Made by a program: the position numbers and the translations under genes
In this document: piece after piece, positions 1 through 6,878 of the stretch
Position numbering within the stretch: position 1 is the stretch's first letter
How the letters are laid out: the number at the start of each line of letters is the position of its first letter
The notes under the pieces: generated by a model
Database searches by the model: none
Told to the model about the DNA's origin: nothing
What the model saw: only the letters and a program-made list of their open reading frames with translations
From: a virus
Direction: 5' to 3' (one strand)
DNA length: 47,915 bases
IMG/VR virus record: IMGVR_UViG_3300031578_000066
Span: 1 to 47,915 of that record

Positions 1-110
1 TATTGAATATTTAGCCGAAGATAAAAAATATAAAGGTACTGCATCAATACGACAATTTGAAAAGATATTTAAACTTGAAATTACCTTCTTGGATTAAATT
101 ACACATAACG
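1..110. repeat. Inverted copy of 47507-47616 (shared cassette end)
   Basis: Bases 1-110 match the reverse complement of 47507-47616 without a visible mismatch. The match stops one base past the AAC of the R'' box, which is where cassette recombination would change the sequence. It reflects the same cassette present in both outer arrays, not a phage terminal repeat. Confidence 0.85.
2..97 (+). CDS. 3' end of a cassette gene (unknown function), cut by window start
   Basis: The window opens inside a reading frame that ends with TAA at 95-97. Its 31 codons are identical to the C-terminus of the complete 83-aa gene at 47520-47771 on the other strand. The gene is followed directly by an attC-like site, so it is a cassette gene. 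The function is unknown. Confidence 0.8.
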   Translation: MEYLAEDKKYKGTASIRQFEKIFKLEITFLD

Positions 111-230
111 GCTCTAATATGAAATGTAGGCGATTTGAAACACCTACTTTCGATTACTCGCAAACTTAAATAAAAGATAAACAGATTAATAACCGCACGA
201 ACCGCCTATATTTTATATTTATTGTTAGGC
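104..230 (+). repeat. attC-like recombination site 1
   Basis: The R''-like box CATAACG (104-110) and the R'-like box GTTAGGC (224-230) bracket an imperfect palindrome. The left arm contains AATATGAAATGTAGGCG and the right arm CGCCTATATTTTATATT, with about 75 nt between. The arms closely resemble those of the site at 46410-46539 in the right array, so the two sites are homologous. Confidence 0.8.
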
Positions 231-252
231 GTAGTGCTTTAGACTAAACAAA

Positions 253-438
253 ATGGATACAAACGAATTTATAGATAAACAGGTTGAAATGTTGAAAAAC
301 CAATTCGGTAAACAGCAGATAAGGAATAATGTGTGGCAATATGTAGCGGAAAATGGAATGGGTATTATAAAACTTGATGCTATGATAGATAGGAGCATGG
401 AGATAAATGGTGAGATAATGAAGCGTTTTTACTCGTAG
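253..438 (+). CDS. Cassette gene, 61-aa protein of unknown function
   Basis: This is the single gene of a cassette bounded by the attC-like sites at 104-230 and 445-577. The protein is hydrophilic and probably helical, with no recognised domain. The cassette starts with GTTAGGCGTAGTGCT and ends with AGCATTACGCCTAAC, complementary except at one position, which marks it as one mobile unit. The TAG stop lies at the edge of that terminal repeat. Confidence 0.7.
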   Translation: MDTNEFIDKQVEMLKNQFGKQQIRNNVWQYVAENGMGIIKLDAMIDRSMEINGEIMKRFYS

Positions 439-444
439 CATTAC

Positions 445-577
445 GCCTAACGTTTGACGGTTGGCGTTCGTTGCCGACCTTAATTAACAGATAAATTAAC
501 TTAAAAGTAGAAATATTATGAGTACAGAAAACGTATCAAAAGAGCAAATAGGCAATGACGTTAACCGTGTGTTAGCA
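445..577 (+). repeat. attC-like site 2, leader type (contains ATG of next gene)
   Basis: The box GCCTAAC (445-451) and the box GTTAGCA (571-577) flank complementary arms around GACGGTTGGCG and GTTAACCG. The spacer contains ATG at 518-520 opening a frame that crosses the recombination point. The deduced leader is MSTENVSKEQIGNDVNRV. It resembles the leader in the site at 2013-2142. Confidence 0.75.
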
Positions 578-678
578 ATTCGTTGTTTTCTTCTGATAAT
601 ATCAAGAAGTGGCACGCAATTCTAATAGGCAGAGGCAAACAAGAAATGTACGATAGCATCAAAAGCAATGATTGCTAA
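518..678 (+). pseudogene. Cassette gene fused to attC leader, apparently frameshifted
   Basis: The ATG at 518 opens a 35-codon frame that stops at 623-625. A second open stretch in another frame, beginning SDNIKKWHAILIGRG and ending at TAA 676-678, continues to the end of the cassette. This suggests that one coding sequence was broken by a one-base change near the T-rich run at about 585-597. It could be a real mutation, a sequencing error, or a 35-aa peptide as read. Confidence 0.45.
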
Positions 679-763
679 CGATTGGGTGTATGAGAAGGTT
701 TGCTTGTAGAAACTTTCAAATTACCCACAAAACTATAATCGAAGCACAAATGTAGTGCTTGCA
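674..763 (+). repeat. Degenerate attC-like remnant
   Basis: A GCTAACG box at 674-680 follows the end of the broken cassette gene, but no R' box or clear right arm is present before the next GCTAACG at 764. The segment contains a small hairpin (AAGCAC and GTGCTT around 742-760). It looks like an attC site that lost its right half by deletion. Confidence 0.35.
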
Positions 764-893
764 GCTAACGGTCGCAGGTATGTTTAGTGCCTGATTAAAT
801 AGTATAAACTTTAAATAATAAATAAAATGACAAAGAAAGTAGAAGATTCAAAACAAGCAGAAACACAGGCATTAAATATACCTGATGTTATGC
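764..893 (+). repeat. attC-like site 3, leader type
   Basis: GCTAACG (764-770) and GTTATGC (887-893) flank strongly complementary arms, CAGGTATGTTTAGTGCCTG and CAGGCATTAAATATACCTG. The ATG of the next gene (827) lies in the spacer between the arms. The arm and leader sequence is related to the site at 47385-47514. Confidence 0.85.
801..814 (+). promoter_or_regulatory. Conserved attC-spacer box AGTATAAACTTTAA
   Basis: The same 14-mer occurs at 1630-1643. Shorter versions occur on the minus strand in right-array spacers (AGTATAAAC at 45868-45876, AGTATAAACT at 46448-46457). It always lies in the spacer, reading towards the next cassette, so it could be a promoter element. No experimental basis is available here. 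Confidence 0.4.
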
Positions 894-1069
894 CAAGTAT
901 TGTTAGGAAGGGTTTCGTTCAGTGTATGGACGGAATGACTTCATGGATTAATACCCAAAGTGATGAAATGATTAAAGTTAATTTTAAAGATAGAGAAACC
1001 CAGTTGAAATATTACTGTAAATATGTTAAAGTAACTATCGAGGTTATTGAAGAAAGTGAACTCGATTAA
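827..1069 (+). CDS. Cassette gene with attC-encoded leader, 80 aa, unknown function
   Basis: The first 21 residues are encoded inside the upstream attC-like site, and the frame crosses the recombination point (GTTATGC at 887). The box itself supplies a second in-frame ATG (MPSIV), so two starts are possible. The rest is a small soluble protein with no recognised domain. The cassette ends (GTTATGCCAAGTATT and AATATTTGGCATAAC) are complementary. Confidence 0.7.
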   Translation: MTKKVEDSKQAETQALNIPDVMPSIVRKGFVQCMDGMTSWINTQSDEMIKVNFKDRETQLKYYCKYVKVTIEVIEESELD

Positions 1070-1076
1070 TATTTGG

Positions 1077-1204
1077 CATAACGGCTGCGTGTATGAAACG
1101 TTGTGGTTATAGGGCAGAAACCTACCAACTTACTACACAGCCAATGCGAGGCACAAACTTTGAATAACCACTACAGCCACAATGTTTTATACACCTTGTT
1201 ATAA
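1077..1204 (+). repeat. attC-like site 4
   Basis: CATAACG (1077-1083) and GTTATAA (1198-1204) flank long arms: GTGTATGAAACGTTGTGG on the left and CCACAATGTTTTATACAC on the right. A second inner pair is GGTTAT and ATAACC. The next gene has its own ATG outside the site. Confidence 0.85.
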
Positions 1205-1261
1205 CCAGTACGGTAAAAATAGTAGAAACTTAATTTGAAATACAAATAAAAATTTTTAAAT

Positions 1262-1573
1262 ATGAATGAATACAAATTAAAATTATTGGATTATATCTCA
1301 AAGAATTATGAGAATGTAGTAAAACCAGCACAGGGTGGTGAATATATTGAAATAGATTTAATACCAAACAGCCATGATGGATTACATGACTTACCAGAAA
1401 TATTAGAATATTGTGATAAAAACAATATGGATGTTAGAATGTTTATGCGTAGTTATCCATCTGAAAATGCTGATGGTATTAGAATGGGTAGATATTGGTA
1501 TTATATGCAAAAAACCACCAAGATGATATTGGATGATTTAAAAAATTTTAACCAAATAGAAGAACAAAAGTAG
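1262..1573 (+). CDS. Cassette gene, 103-aa protein of unknown function
   Basis: This is a soluble, acidic protein with no family that I recognise. It has its own ATG, 57 nt beyond the recombination box. The cassette ends GTTATAACCAGTAC and AGTATTGGTTATAAC are complementary except at one position, and the TAG stop (1571-1573) is the start of that terminal repeat. Confidence 0.75.
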   Translation: MNEYKLKLLDYISKNYENVVKPAQGGEYIEIDLIPNSHDGLHDLPEILEYCDKNNMDVRMFMRSYPSENADGIRMGRYWYYMQKTTKMILDDLKNFNQIEEQK

Positions 1574-1579
1574 TATTGG

Positions 1580-1672
1580 TTATAACGTTTAGTGTATGGC
1601 AAGTAAGCCACGCACCAATTTATCAAATTAGTATAAACTTTAATGGCTTATTTGCTATACACTGTGTTAGCA
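1580..1672 (+). repeat. attC-like site 5
   Basis: TTATAAC (1580-1586) and GTTAGCA (1666-1672) flank the arms AGTGTATGGCAAGTAAGCCA and TGGCTTATTTGCTATACACT. The spacer holds AGTATAAACTTTAA (1630-1643), shared with site 3. Confidence 0.85.
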
Positions 1673-1697
1673 ACTGGGCGGTTTTAAAACGAAAAAC

Positions 1698-2006
1698 ATG
1701 AAAATTAAAACAATTACAAAACTTGAAGATTTTAGATGTGAGAACTCGACAACTATTGGACTTCAATCAAAAACGCAACCCGATTTTAATTTACAACTTG
1801 TAAAAGTAGTGACTGAAGAAATTTATATTGGGATGGAAAAAGAAGTTGATTTATACAGGATATCATTAACTGATATGAAAATGTATTTAGATTCTTCTGG
1901 AACTTTAAGGGAATGTTTTGAAAAATTAGATGAATATTTCTTTATTTATTCATTTAATAAATTCTCTGATTTTTATGAATGGTATGTTGATACGTTACGA
2001 AAGTAG
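1698..2006 (+). CDS. Cassette gene, 102-aa protein of unknown function
   Basis: This small soluble protein is rich in acidic and aromatic residues, with an aromatic C-terminus (FYEWYVDTLRK). I see no known domain. It has its own ATG 25 nt after the recombination box, and a TAG stop within the complementary cassette end. Confidence 0.75.
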   Translation: MKIKTITKLEDFRCENSTTIGLQSKTQPDFNLQLVKVVTEEIYIGMEKEVDLYRISLTDMKMYLDSSGTLRECFEKLDEYFFIYSFNKFSDFYEWYVDTLRK

Positions 2007-2012
2007 CCTTGT

Positions 2013-2142
2013 TGCTAACGGTGACGGTTGGCGAAGTTGCCGATTAGAAATCACATAATTATAAATTTACTAAACACTTTATAAAATGGCAGAAACTTTA
2101 AATACAAACGAAAACGGCAATTGCGCTAACCGTGTGTTAGTG
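2013..2142 (+). repeat. attC-like site 6, leader type
   Basis: TGCTAAC (2013-2019) and GTTAGTG (2136-2142) flank complementary arms that include GGTTGGCG, TTGCCG and CGGCAA, CGCTAACC. The ATG at 2086 lies between the arms, and the leader MAETLNTNENGNCANRV reads through the recombination point. Confidence 0.85.
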
Positions 2143-2394
2143 GCAGTTAATCATTTTAAACCTATTAGTCCAGAATGGTTACTTAATAAGTATAAAGGAT
2201 TGAGAGAGCCAAATGAGAAAAGAGACTCAGATTATTCTCCATTACATGATAGTATAATGGACGCAATATCATCAAATTTACACGAATATGCTCCAGAAGC
2301 ATTTGGGACTGCATGGACATCTTCTATGTTTCCAGAACGGTTAACAAAGGAAATAATGCGGATTATGGAACAGCAGATTAATCGTGGTTTTTAA
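2086..2394 (+). CDS. Cassette gene dependent on attC-encoded start, 102 aa
   Basis: The first 17 codons lie in the attC-like site that belongs to the previous cassette, and the cassette body begins exactly at a codon boundary (GTG then TTA). The body has no in-frame ATG before about residue 65, so the attC start seems necessary for this protein. The product is soluble with no recognised domain. The cassette ends GTTAGTGGCA and TGCCACTAAC are complementary. Confidence 0.75.
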   Translation: MAETLNTNENGNCANRVLVAVNHFKPISPEWLLNKYKGLREPNEKRDSDYSPLHDSIMDAISSNLHEYAPEAFGTAWTSSMFPERLTKEIMRIMEQQINRGF

Positions 2395-2398
2395 TTGC

Positions 2399-2442
2399 CA
2401 CTAACTATTATATATCAATATAGTGACCTAAAACATTGATTA
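2399..2442 (+). other. attI-like junction in front of integrase remnant
   Basis: The last cassette box (CACTAAC, 2399-2405) is followed by TATTATATATCAATATAGTG and the integrase start. The same stretch, with one difference in that 20-mer, follows a different cassette end at the intact integrase (44848-44891, minus). The shared part begins at the AAC of the box, which defines the probable attI insertion point. Confidence 0.65.
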
Positions 2443-2534
2443 TGAATATTAAAAGCAAGTCAACTCTCGAAAAGTTTGAAAATATTTTGAATGTAGATCA
2501 TATTCAAAATTTACATGAATTTATTTTCGAATAA
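2442..2534 (+). pseudogene. Truncated integrase (N-terminal 14 codons, then divergent)
   Basis: MNIKSKSTLEKFE is identical to the start of the intact integrase (from 44848, minus), and so is most of the upstream DNA. The homology is lost shortly after, and the frame stops at 2532-2534 after 30 codons. It is a deletion remnant of a duplicated integrase and cannot be active. Confidence 0.85.
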
Positions 2535-2538
2535 ATTT

Positions 2539-2565
2539 GTAACATCTGCAAATAATTTACGTATA
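2539..2565 (+). promoter_or_regulatory. Element promoter motif GTAACA-N11-TTTACGTATA
   Basis: GTAACA (2539-2544) is followed after 11 nt by TTTACGTATA (2556-2565). The same pair of boxes with exactly 11 nt between them precedes several other genes in the window. Here it ends 28 nt before the ATG of the rIIB-like gene. Confidence 0.65.
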
Positions 2566-2593
2566 GGAATTAGAAAACATTAATTAAATAGTT

Positions 2594-3904
2594 ATGAGAT
2601 GTAAAAAATGTGGTAATGTAATTAATCTAACCATTTTCGGAATGCCTGATGATATTTGTTGGGGATGCGTTGGAAATGGAAAAAATGAAATTCTAAACAA
2701 AAACATAAAAAGAAATATTATGACAAACATTCAAGGAATTAAAATTGGTAATGTTATGAATTTATCTATTAACGGTAAACTACATAAAAAGAATTGTGGT
2801 ACAAATGAAGAAGCCACTGAACTTTATAAGCTTGTTCTAGCTGCAAGAGAAAACCCAAGTGATGAAAATATCAAAGCAATTCGGTTGTTCTTAAATGAAA
2901 AAACCCGCATTGCTTATCTTTGTGGTTTAGAAACCGATTTGGAATCAGGTGAAGTATTCCTTGCCGGATTTAACACACCAATCCCTTTAACACTTTTGGA
3001 AGTAATTAAAGAATATCATGAAAATGGCTATCCATTGCAAGCAATTTTGAACTTCTGGAAGTTATTGATGATTAATCCCGATCAGCGGGTTCGTACTGAT
3101 TTATTCGATTTTATTAAAGTTCATGACTTTACATTAACCGATACTGGTTATATGTTAGCGTATAAAGCGGTTGCTATAGCACAAAAAGAAAATGGCGACA
3201 ATGTATTAAAAGAATATATATCTGATCAATACTTACATGTAAAAAAAGACTGGAAATGCAACCCAAATAAATACGTGGTTTATAAAGACTTTGCTGACAA
3301 TACCCTTAAAATTTCAAAATTCGATGTTGTTGCGGGATGGGATCAAAAAACAAAAAATGTTGAAGTACTGGGCAAACTCGGTGAATTATATGCAGCAATT
3401 GTTTCGAAAGATAATGAAGCAGATGAAGCAATTACTTATACTGATAAATATACCCATAAAATGGAAATTAAACTGGGTAAGCCAGTAACACAAGAGCGTA
3501 AAGAATGCGACGCTAATTACCGTAAAGACTGTTCCGTAGGGTTACATATTGGTAGTACCCGTTACGTGAATAGTTTTGCTAGAAATTCGGATGTAATATT
3601 GGTTTGTTTGGTGAATCCCATGAATGTGGTTGCGGTACCTGAATATGATCATTCAAAAATGAGGGTATGCGAATATTTTCCAATTGGGGTTGCCAAATAT
3701 GAGAATGGCAAAATTGAAGTTACTGAACAACTATATTTTGAAAATGATTATTGTACATACGAACAAAAGGAATTAGAGGAACAAATTGCTAAATTACAAG
3801 CAAACGAGTTGCCTTTTGAGGCAGCCATTAATGCTGAGAAGGAAGGAAGGCCAATGTCCGAGTTGAAGAAAATGATTGAGTCAAGACTGATTGATATTGT
3901 TTAA
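2594..3904 (+). CDS. rIIB: rIIB-like phage protein
   Basis: Residues from about 43 onward match the phage rIIB family, whose T4 member acts with rIIA at the membrane in lysis timing and exclusion of other phages. Family-like segments include FLNEKTR, LQAILNFWKLL, GYMLAYKAV, VGLHIGSTRY and LVNPMNVVAVPEYD. The ORF begins with about 42 extra residues holding two CxxC pairs (CKKC and CWGC), a zinc-ribbon-like extension. An internal ATG at 2720 (MTNIQGIKIG) is probably the ancestral start. No rIIA partner is visible in the window. A terminator follows. Confidence 0.8.
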   Translation: MRCKKCGNVINLTIFGMPDDICWGCVGNGKNEILNKNIKRNIMTNIQGIKIGNVMNLSINGKLHKKNCGTNEEATELYKLVLAARENPSDENIKAIRLFLNEKTRIAYLCGLETDLESGEVFLAGFNTPIPLTLLEVIKEYHENGYPLQAILNFWKLLMINPDQRVRTDLFDFIKVHDFTLTDTGYMLAYKAVAIAQKENGDNVLKEYISDQYLHVKKDWKCNPNKYVVYKDFADNTLKISKFDVVAGWDQKTKNVEVLGKLGELYAAIVSKDNEADEAITYTDKYTHKMEIKLGKPVTQERKECDANYRKDCSVGLHIGSTRYVNSFARNSDVILVCLVNPMNVVAVPEYDHSKMRVCEYFPIGVAKYENGKIEVTEQLYFENDYCTYEQKELEEQIAKLQANELPFEAAINAEKEGRPMSELKKMIESRLIDIV

Positions 3905-3919
3905 TACATGTTTCAAATA

Positions 3920-3960
3920 AAATCCTTCACTTGCTTTTGAATTTTAAGTGGAGGATTTTT
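3920..3960 (+). terminator. Rho-independent terminator after rIIB
   Basis: AAATCCTTCACTT (3920-3932) pairs with AAGTGGAGGATTT (3946-3958) with one G-T pair, followed by a T run. It lies 16 nt after the rIIB stop codon. Confidence 0.75.
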
Positions 3961-3976
3961 AATTATTTAAAAATAT

Positions 3977-4204
3977 ATGATAAATATTAAATTAAATTTA
4001 AAGGAATTGATTGAGTTTGATTGTACTAAAAAAGAAAAAATTCAATTAGCTAAATATATTCTTTCTGAATTATTGACAACCAAGGAACATGATAAATTCC
4101 TTAAGCAGTTGCTTGAAGAGGAACTGGAATATAGAATGGAATTTAAACAAAATACTGACATTATTAATGCCCATAACATTTTAATTAAAAATTTATGTGT
4201 TTAG
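3977..4204 (+). CDS. Small helical protein, 75 aa, unknown
   Basis: The protein is charged and probably all-helical, with Lys- and Glu-rich segments and no recognised domain. Its last codons overlap the start of the next gene by 10 nt (ATG at 4195), which suggests translational coupling. Confidence 0.6.
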   Translation: MINIKLNLKELIEFDCTKKEKIQLAKYILSELLTTKEHDKFLKQLLEEELEYRMEFKQNTDIINAHNILIKNLCV

Positions 4205-4572
4205 GAACCAGACAAAAACGAGCTAAGATAGCTAAGGCTGATATGATAGTTTATAAACATCTAAAATCTATTGATAACAATAATTTTTTAACTTCATATA
4301 GATATTCGCAAGTCAAAATTGGTCAAATTTATAAATCCGAACTGGATAAACCCGATAGTGATGGCAATATTGAAGTGGGTTTGCATTCATTTGTTAATGT
4401 CAATGACGCTGAAATGACTGCCAAATATTGGTGTGAAACCCTCGTTAAATGCGTAATTCCCAAAGGAAGTAGGTATTATGAAGGAACGTTCATGTTTTTT
4501 CATGGAAACGAATTTCTTTCAATAGCATCAGATACATTACAATACTTGGAGATATTACCAATTGTTCGTTGA
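4195..4572 (+). CDS. Phage-type conserved hypothetical, 125 aa
   Basis: The layout (short basic start, GLHSFVNV segment, then KCVIPKGSRYYEG near the C-terminus) is of a kind I associate with small phage proteins of unknown role, but I cannot name the family with certainty. It follows 3977-4204 in an overlapping pair. Confidence 0.6.
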   Translation: MCLGTRQKRAKIAKADMIVYKHLKSIDNNNFLTSYRYSQVKIGQIYKSELDKPDSDGNIEVGLHSFVNVNDAEMTAKYWCETLVKCVIPKGSRYYEGTFMFFHGNEFLSIASDTLQYLEILPIVR

Positions 4573-4597
4573 AACATTTTCGATTATTTTACGTATA
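4571..4597 (+). promoter_or_regulatory. Element promoter motif (GAAACA-N11-TTTACGTATA)
   Basis: GAAACA (4571-4576), 11 nt, then TTTACGTATA (4588-4597). It ends only 6 nt before the ATG at 4604, so a transcript from it would be nearly leaderless for that gene. Confidence 0.5.
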
Positions 4598-4603
4598 GTA
4601 CTT

Positions 4604-4903
4604 ATGGCAACAGCAAAAGATTTAAAAGATAAATATAAGGATTTAGATTTGAGAATGAAATCTCTTAAGTCCAAAATATCATCAAAACTGTTTCAATTGT
4701 GTAAACAAAATCCTGATGTTATTATTGACCATACCAGTAGTGTAAGTAAAACACCGAACATGCCAATAAAGACCAATGCATTGGATAAAATGAGAATAAT
4801 AACCTCATTATCAATTACAACACAACTTACATATATTGATGTAATTGAAAAGTATCTTGAGCAAAAACATCAGCACAGACAATTAGAATTTGACTATGAT
4901 TAA
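4604..4903 (+). CDS. Small protein, 99 aa, unknown
   Basis: The ATG at 4604 (MATAKDLKDKYKDLDL) is chosen over a non-ATG start 42 nt upstream. The N-terminal 40 residues look like a charged helix or short coiled coil, and the C-terminus is acidic. No domain is recognised. Confidence 0.6.
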   Translation: MATAKDLKDKYKDLDLRMKSLKSKISSKLFQLCKQNPDVIIDHTSSVSKTPNMPIKTNALDKMRIITSLSITTQLTYIDVIEKYLEQKHQHRQLEFDYD

Positions 4904-5011
4904 AACTAATAACATCTGTGAAAATACATTAAAAATGATTGTCTTATTGAAGTAAGAGTATTACTTATGATACATAAAATTATGAAAAACTTAAATTAAC
5001 AGACAAATATT

Positions 5012-5209
5012 ATGAATACAGAAAATGTTAAATCGAAGAATAGCAAATTATCTATACTTGTTATTATAAACCGTTTATTTAATAAAAAATGTCAAAAATG
5101 TGGAAGCAAAAGGACAAAGAAAATGTATGCTTATAACGGCCCAGATTTTACATGTGGATATGATATTGAATATAATTGTGAAAATTGTGGTAATATTTGG
5201 ATGTGTTAA
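5012..5209 (+). CDS. Small zinc-ribbon protein in a partly decayed cassette
   Basis: Two Cys pairs, CQKC near residue 29 and CENC near residue 56, fit a zinc ribbon. The 5' region (about 4995-5030, with AACAGA and ATTATGAATACAGAAAA) resembles the spacer and leader start of the attC-like site at 445-577, but no R' box follows. The cassette end TTATAAC is at 5215, and its matching start was not found, so the 5' part of this cassette is probably lost. Confidence 0.6.
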   Translation: MNTENVKSKNSKLSILVIINRLFNKKCQKCGSKRTKKMYAYNGPDFTCGYDIEYNCENCGNIWMC

Positions 5210-5214
5210 ATGGC

Positions 5215-5344
5215 TTATAACAGTTGATAATATGAAATGGCTGGGATTTGGAGCTACTAACTTATCCCACGCTACAAAACTAATAGGTAGCAAGCTGGCT
5301 AAAAAATCCGATAACACCCAGCTATTTTATATTATGTGTTAGCG
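5215..5344 (+). repeat. attC-like site 7
   Basis: TTATAAC (5215-5221) and GTTAGCG (5338-5344) flank the arms ATAATATGAAATGGCTGGG and CCCAGCTATTTTATATTAT. The site separates the zinc-ribbon gene from the membrane-protein cassette. Confidence 0.85.
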
Positions 5345-5355
5345 GTAGTACGGTT

Positions 5356-5568
5356 ATGATTTACTTAATTATTACAGTTTGGTTGGCATTAGGAATACAT
5401 AGTGCCTGTTATTTAGTAAAACAATACACAAAAACATTTGATTTTACTCAAAGTGAAATTCCAATGCTTATCCTATGCGTTTTATTTCCAATCGCAACAC
5501 ATTTAATGACATACTTAGTTTATGGAAGTATTAATAAAAAAAGCAAGGTGTTGTTTAAGCGGAAATAG
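5356..5568 (+). CDS. Cassette gene, 70-aa membrane protein
   Basis: Two hydrophobic segments (about residues 3-20 and 33-58) and a basic C-terminus (KKSKVLFKRK) predict a small inner-membrane protein. The cassette starts GTTAGCGGTAGTAC and ends AGTATTACCGCTAAC. The TAG stop at 5566-5568 opens that end repeat. The function is unknown. Confidence 0.7.
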   Translation: MIYLIITVWLALGIHSACYLVKQYTKTFDFTQSEIPMLILCVLFPIATHLMTYLVYGSINKKSKVLFKRK

Positions 5569-5574
5569 TATTAC

Positions 5575-5667
5575 CGCTAACGTTCGGCAATATGAAACGG
5601 TTGCCTTGTAAGACGTTTCAAATTTAGTAATAGCTTGACGGCAACTGTTTTATATTGCTTGTTAGGC
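5575..5667 (+). repeat. attC-like site 8
   Basis: CGCTAAC (5575-5581) and GTTAGGC (5661-5667) flank the arms GGCAATATGAAACGGTTGCC and GGCAACTGTTTTATATTGC. Confidence 0.85.
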
Positions 5668-5682
5668 ACAGTACTTTATCAA

Positions 5683-5880
5683 ATGACAAACAAAGAACGA
5701 AATTTAATTAAGAAGAAAATACTTAAATGCTTAACCGAAGATTTTAAAGGAAATCAAGCGATATTCGATAAAAAAGAGGGTTGGCAAGTATTTAACGGAA
5801 CTGATTTAGATATGGTAATGAGTGCCGTATGCAAAGGATTAGAAATGGCAAAATATGAGATGTGCGAAGGCGTTTCTTAG
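5683..5880 (+). CDS. Cassette gene, 65-aa protein of unknown function
   Basis: The first ATG after the recombination box (5661) is used. Longer readings would start inside the attC arm. The product is a small basic-then-acidic protein with no known domain. The cassette ends GTTAGGCACAGTACT and AGTATTGCGCCTAAC are nearly complementary. Confidence 0.7.
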   Translation: MTNKERNLIKKKILKCLTEDFKGNQAIFDKKEGWQVFNGTDLDMVMSAVCKGLEMAKYEMCEGVS

Positions 5881-5886
5881 TATTGC

Positions 5887-5936
5887 GCCTAACAATTATA
5901 TATAAATTTATACTTGTAATTAATTGTATTTTAATA
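5887..5936 (+). other. Second attI-like junction
   Basis: The cassette box GCCTAAC (5887-5893) is followed by AATTATATATAAATTTATAC and then an integrase start. The layout equals 2399-2442 and the intact integron at 44848-44891, but the sequence has diverged after the AAC. Confidence 0.55.
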
Positions 5937-6175
5937 TGTTAAATGAAAAAATTATAAAGATTTGTAAACAAAAGTTTATATATTTTAATTATTCACAAAG
6001 AACTTCTGAAATATATTTACATTATATAATAAAGTTTTTAGAACAATTTCAATGTAAACAAGTAATTCACTTAAACTCAAAAGATTTTGAAAATTATTTA
6101 TTAAACTATAATTATACTTCTATAAGTCAACAAAATCAAATAATAGGGAATCTAAGGATTTCATTGATTCAATAA
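5936..6175 (+). pseudogene. Truncated second integrase (N-terminal domain only)
   Basis: The 79 residues resemble the N-terminal SAM-like domain of the integrase at 44042-44848 (shared pattern FxNY, YxHYxxxFL, SIxQQNQ) but are only moderately similar, so this is a different lineage. The frame ends just after QQNQIIG, and no catalytic domain follows. It is a dead remnant at the end of the second cassette array. Confidence 0.8.
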
Positions 6176-6206
6176 CACCTAAAGATTATAAACCCGCTTA
6201 TCTACC

Positions 6207-6683
6207 ATGACATTACCAGAAAAAAGAAAAAATAAAAGGTATGCGAAATTGTTTAATAAACTCGCACTTATTTTTATCACATTATTCGTTATTGACGTTG
6301 TTTTAGTTTTAACATTTAAAACTAACTATCCAGTATTTGTATTTGTGAGCATAATATTATCACTTGTTCTAGCATTTATCTGTGGTTCATTAAGTACAAC
6401 ATTTCGAATGCGATTACTTAAATATAAGTCAAGCATTGAATATTATCGGCAATTATTTGTTTTTAATATGATACTTGACTTAGTTACAGATGATATTACA
6501 ACAGTTAATATTACCACAGCATATAAACTTTATGATGAATGTCTACATGAAAAGGATTTAAAGTCACTTTTATGTGGTTACATAACTGGAATTAGAAAGA
6601 TGAGTGGTGATGCTGAAAGCATACAAAAGGCCAATGAGTTAATTACAATAATGAGAAAAGTATATAAACCCAGACTTATTTAA
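6207..6683 (+). CDS. Membrane protein with cytoplasmic helical domain, 158 aa
   Basis: Two adjacent hydrophobic helices (about residues 18-37 and 42-62) follow a basic N-terminus, and a helical soluble domain of about 90 residues follows. No family is recognised. It starts the rightward block of small genes. Confidence 0.65.
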   Translation: MTLPEKRKNKRYAKLFNKLALIFITLFVIDVVLVLTFKTNYPVFVFVSIILSLVLAFICGSLSTTFRMRLLKYKSSIEYYRQLFVFNMILDLVTDDITTVNITTAYKLYDECLHEKDLKSLLCGYITGIRKMSGDAESIQKANELITIMRKVYKPRLI

Positions 6684-6689
6684 ATTATT

Positions 6690-6878
6690 ATGGAAGATAT
6701 TGTTCAAGCCACTGAGGATTTAATTGATGCAATTATTGACTTACATCCAAACATTGATGTGGATAATCCCAAACAACTCCGATTATACTTAGCAATTCAT
6801 GAATGTAAGGGCAGCATTAACAACCATAAATTAAAAAAGCATAATGATAAGAATCAAAAAAATATTAGCCAAGATTAA
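6690..6878 (+). CDS. Small protein, 62 aa, unknown
   Basis: It begins 6 nt after the previous stop. The N-terminal half is acidic and the C-terminal half basic. No domain is recognised. Confidence 0.5.
   Translation: MEDIVQATEDLIDAIIDLHPNIDVDNPKQLRLYLAIHECKGSINNHKLKKHNDKNQKNISQD

Noticed and set aside
445-2142. CRISPR array
   Set aside because: The repeated units are long imperfect palindromes around different genes, not short direct repeats with equal spacers.
4604-4903. Longer start at 4562 for the 99-aa gene
   Set aside because: That start is not ATG and the added residues overlap the previous gene. The ATG at 4604 follows the promoter-like motif.
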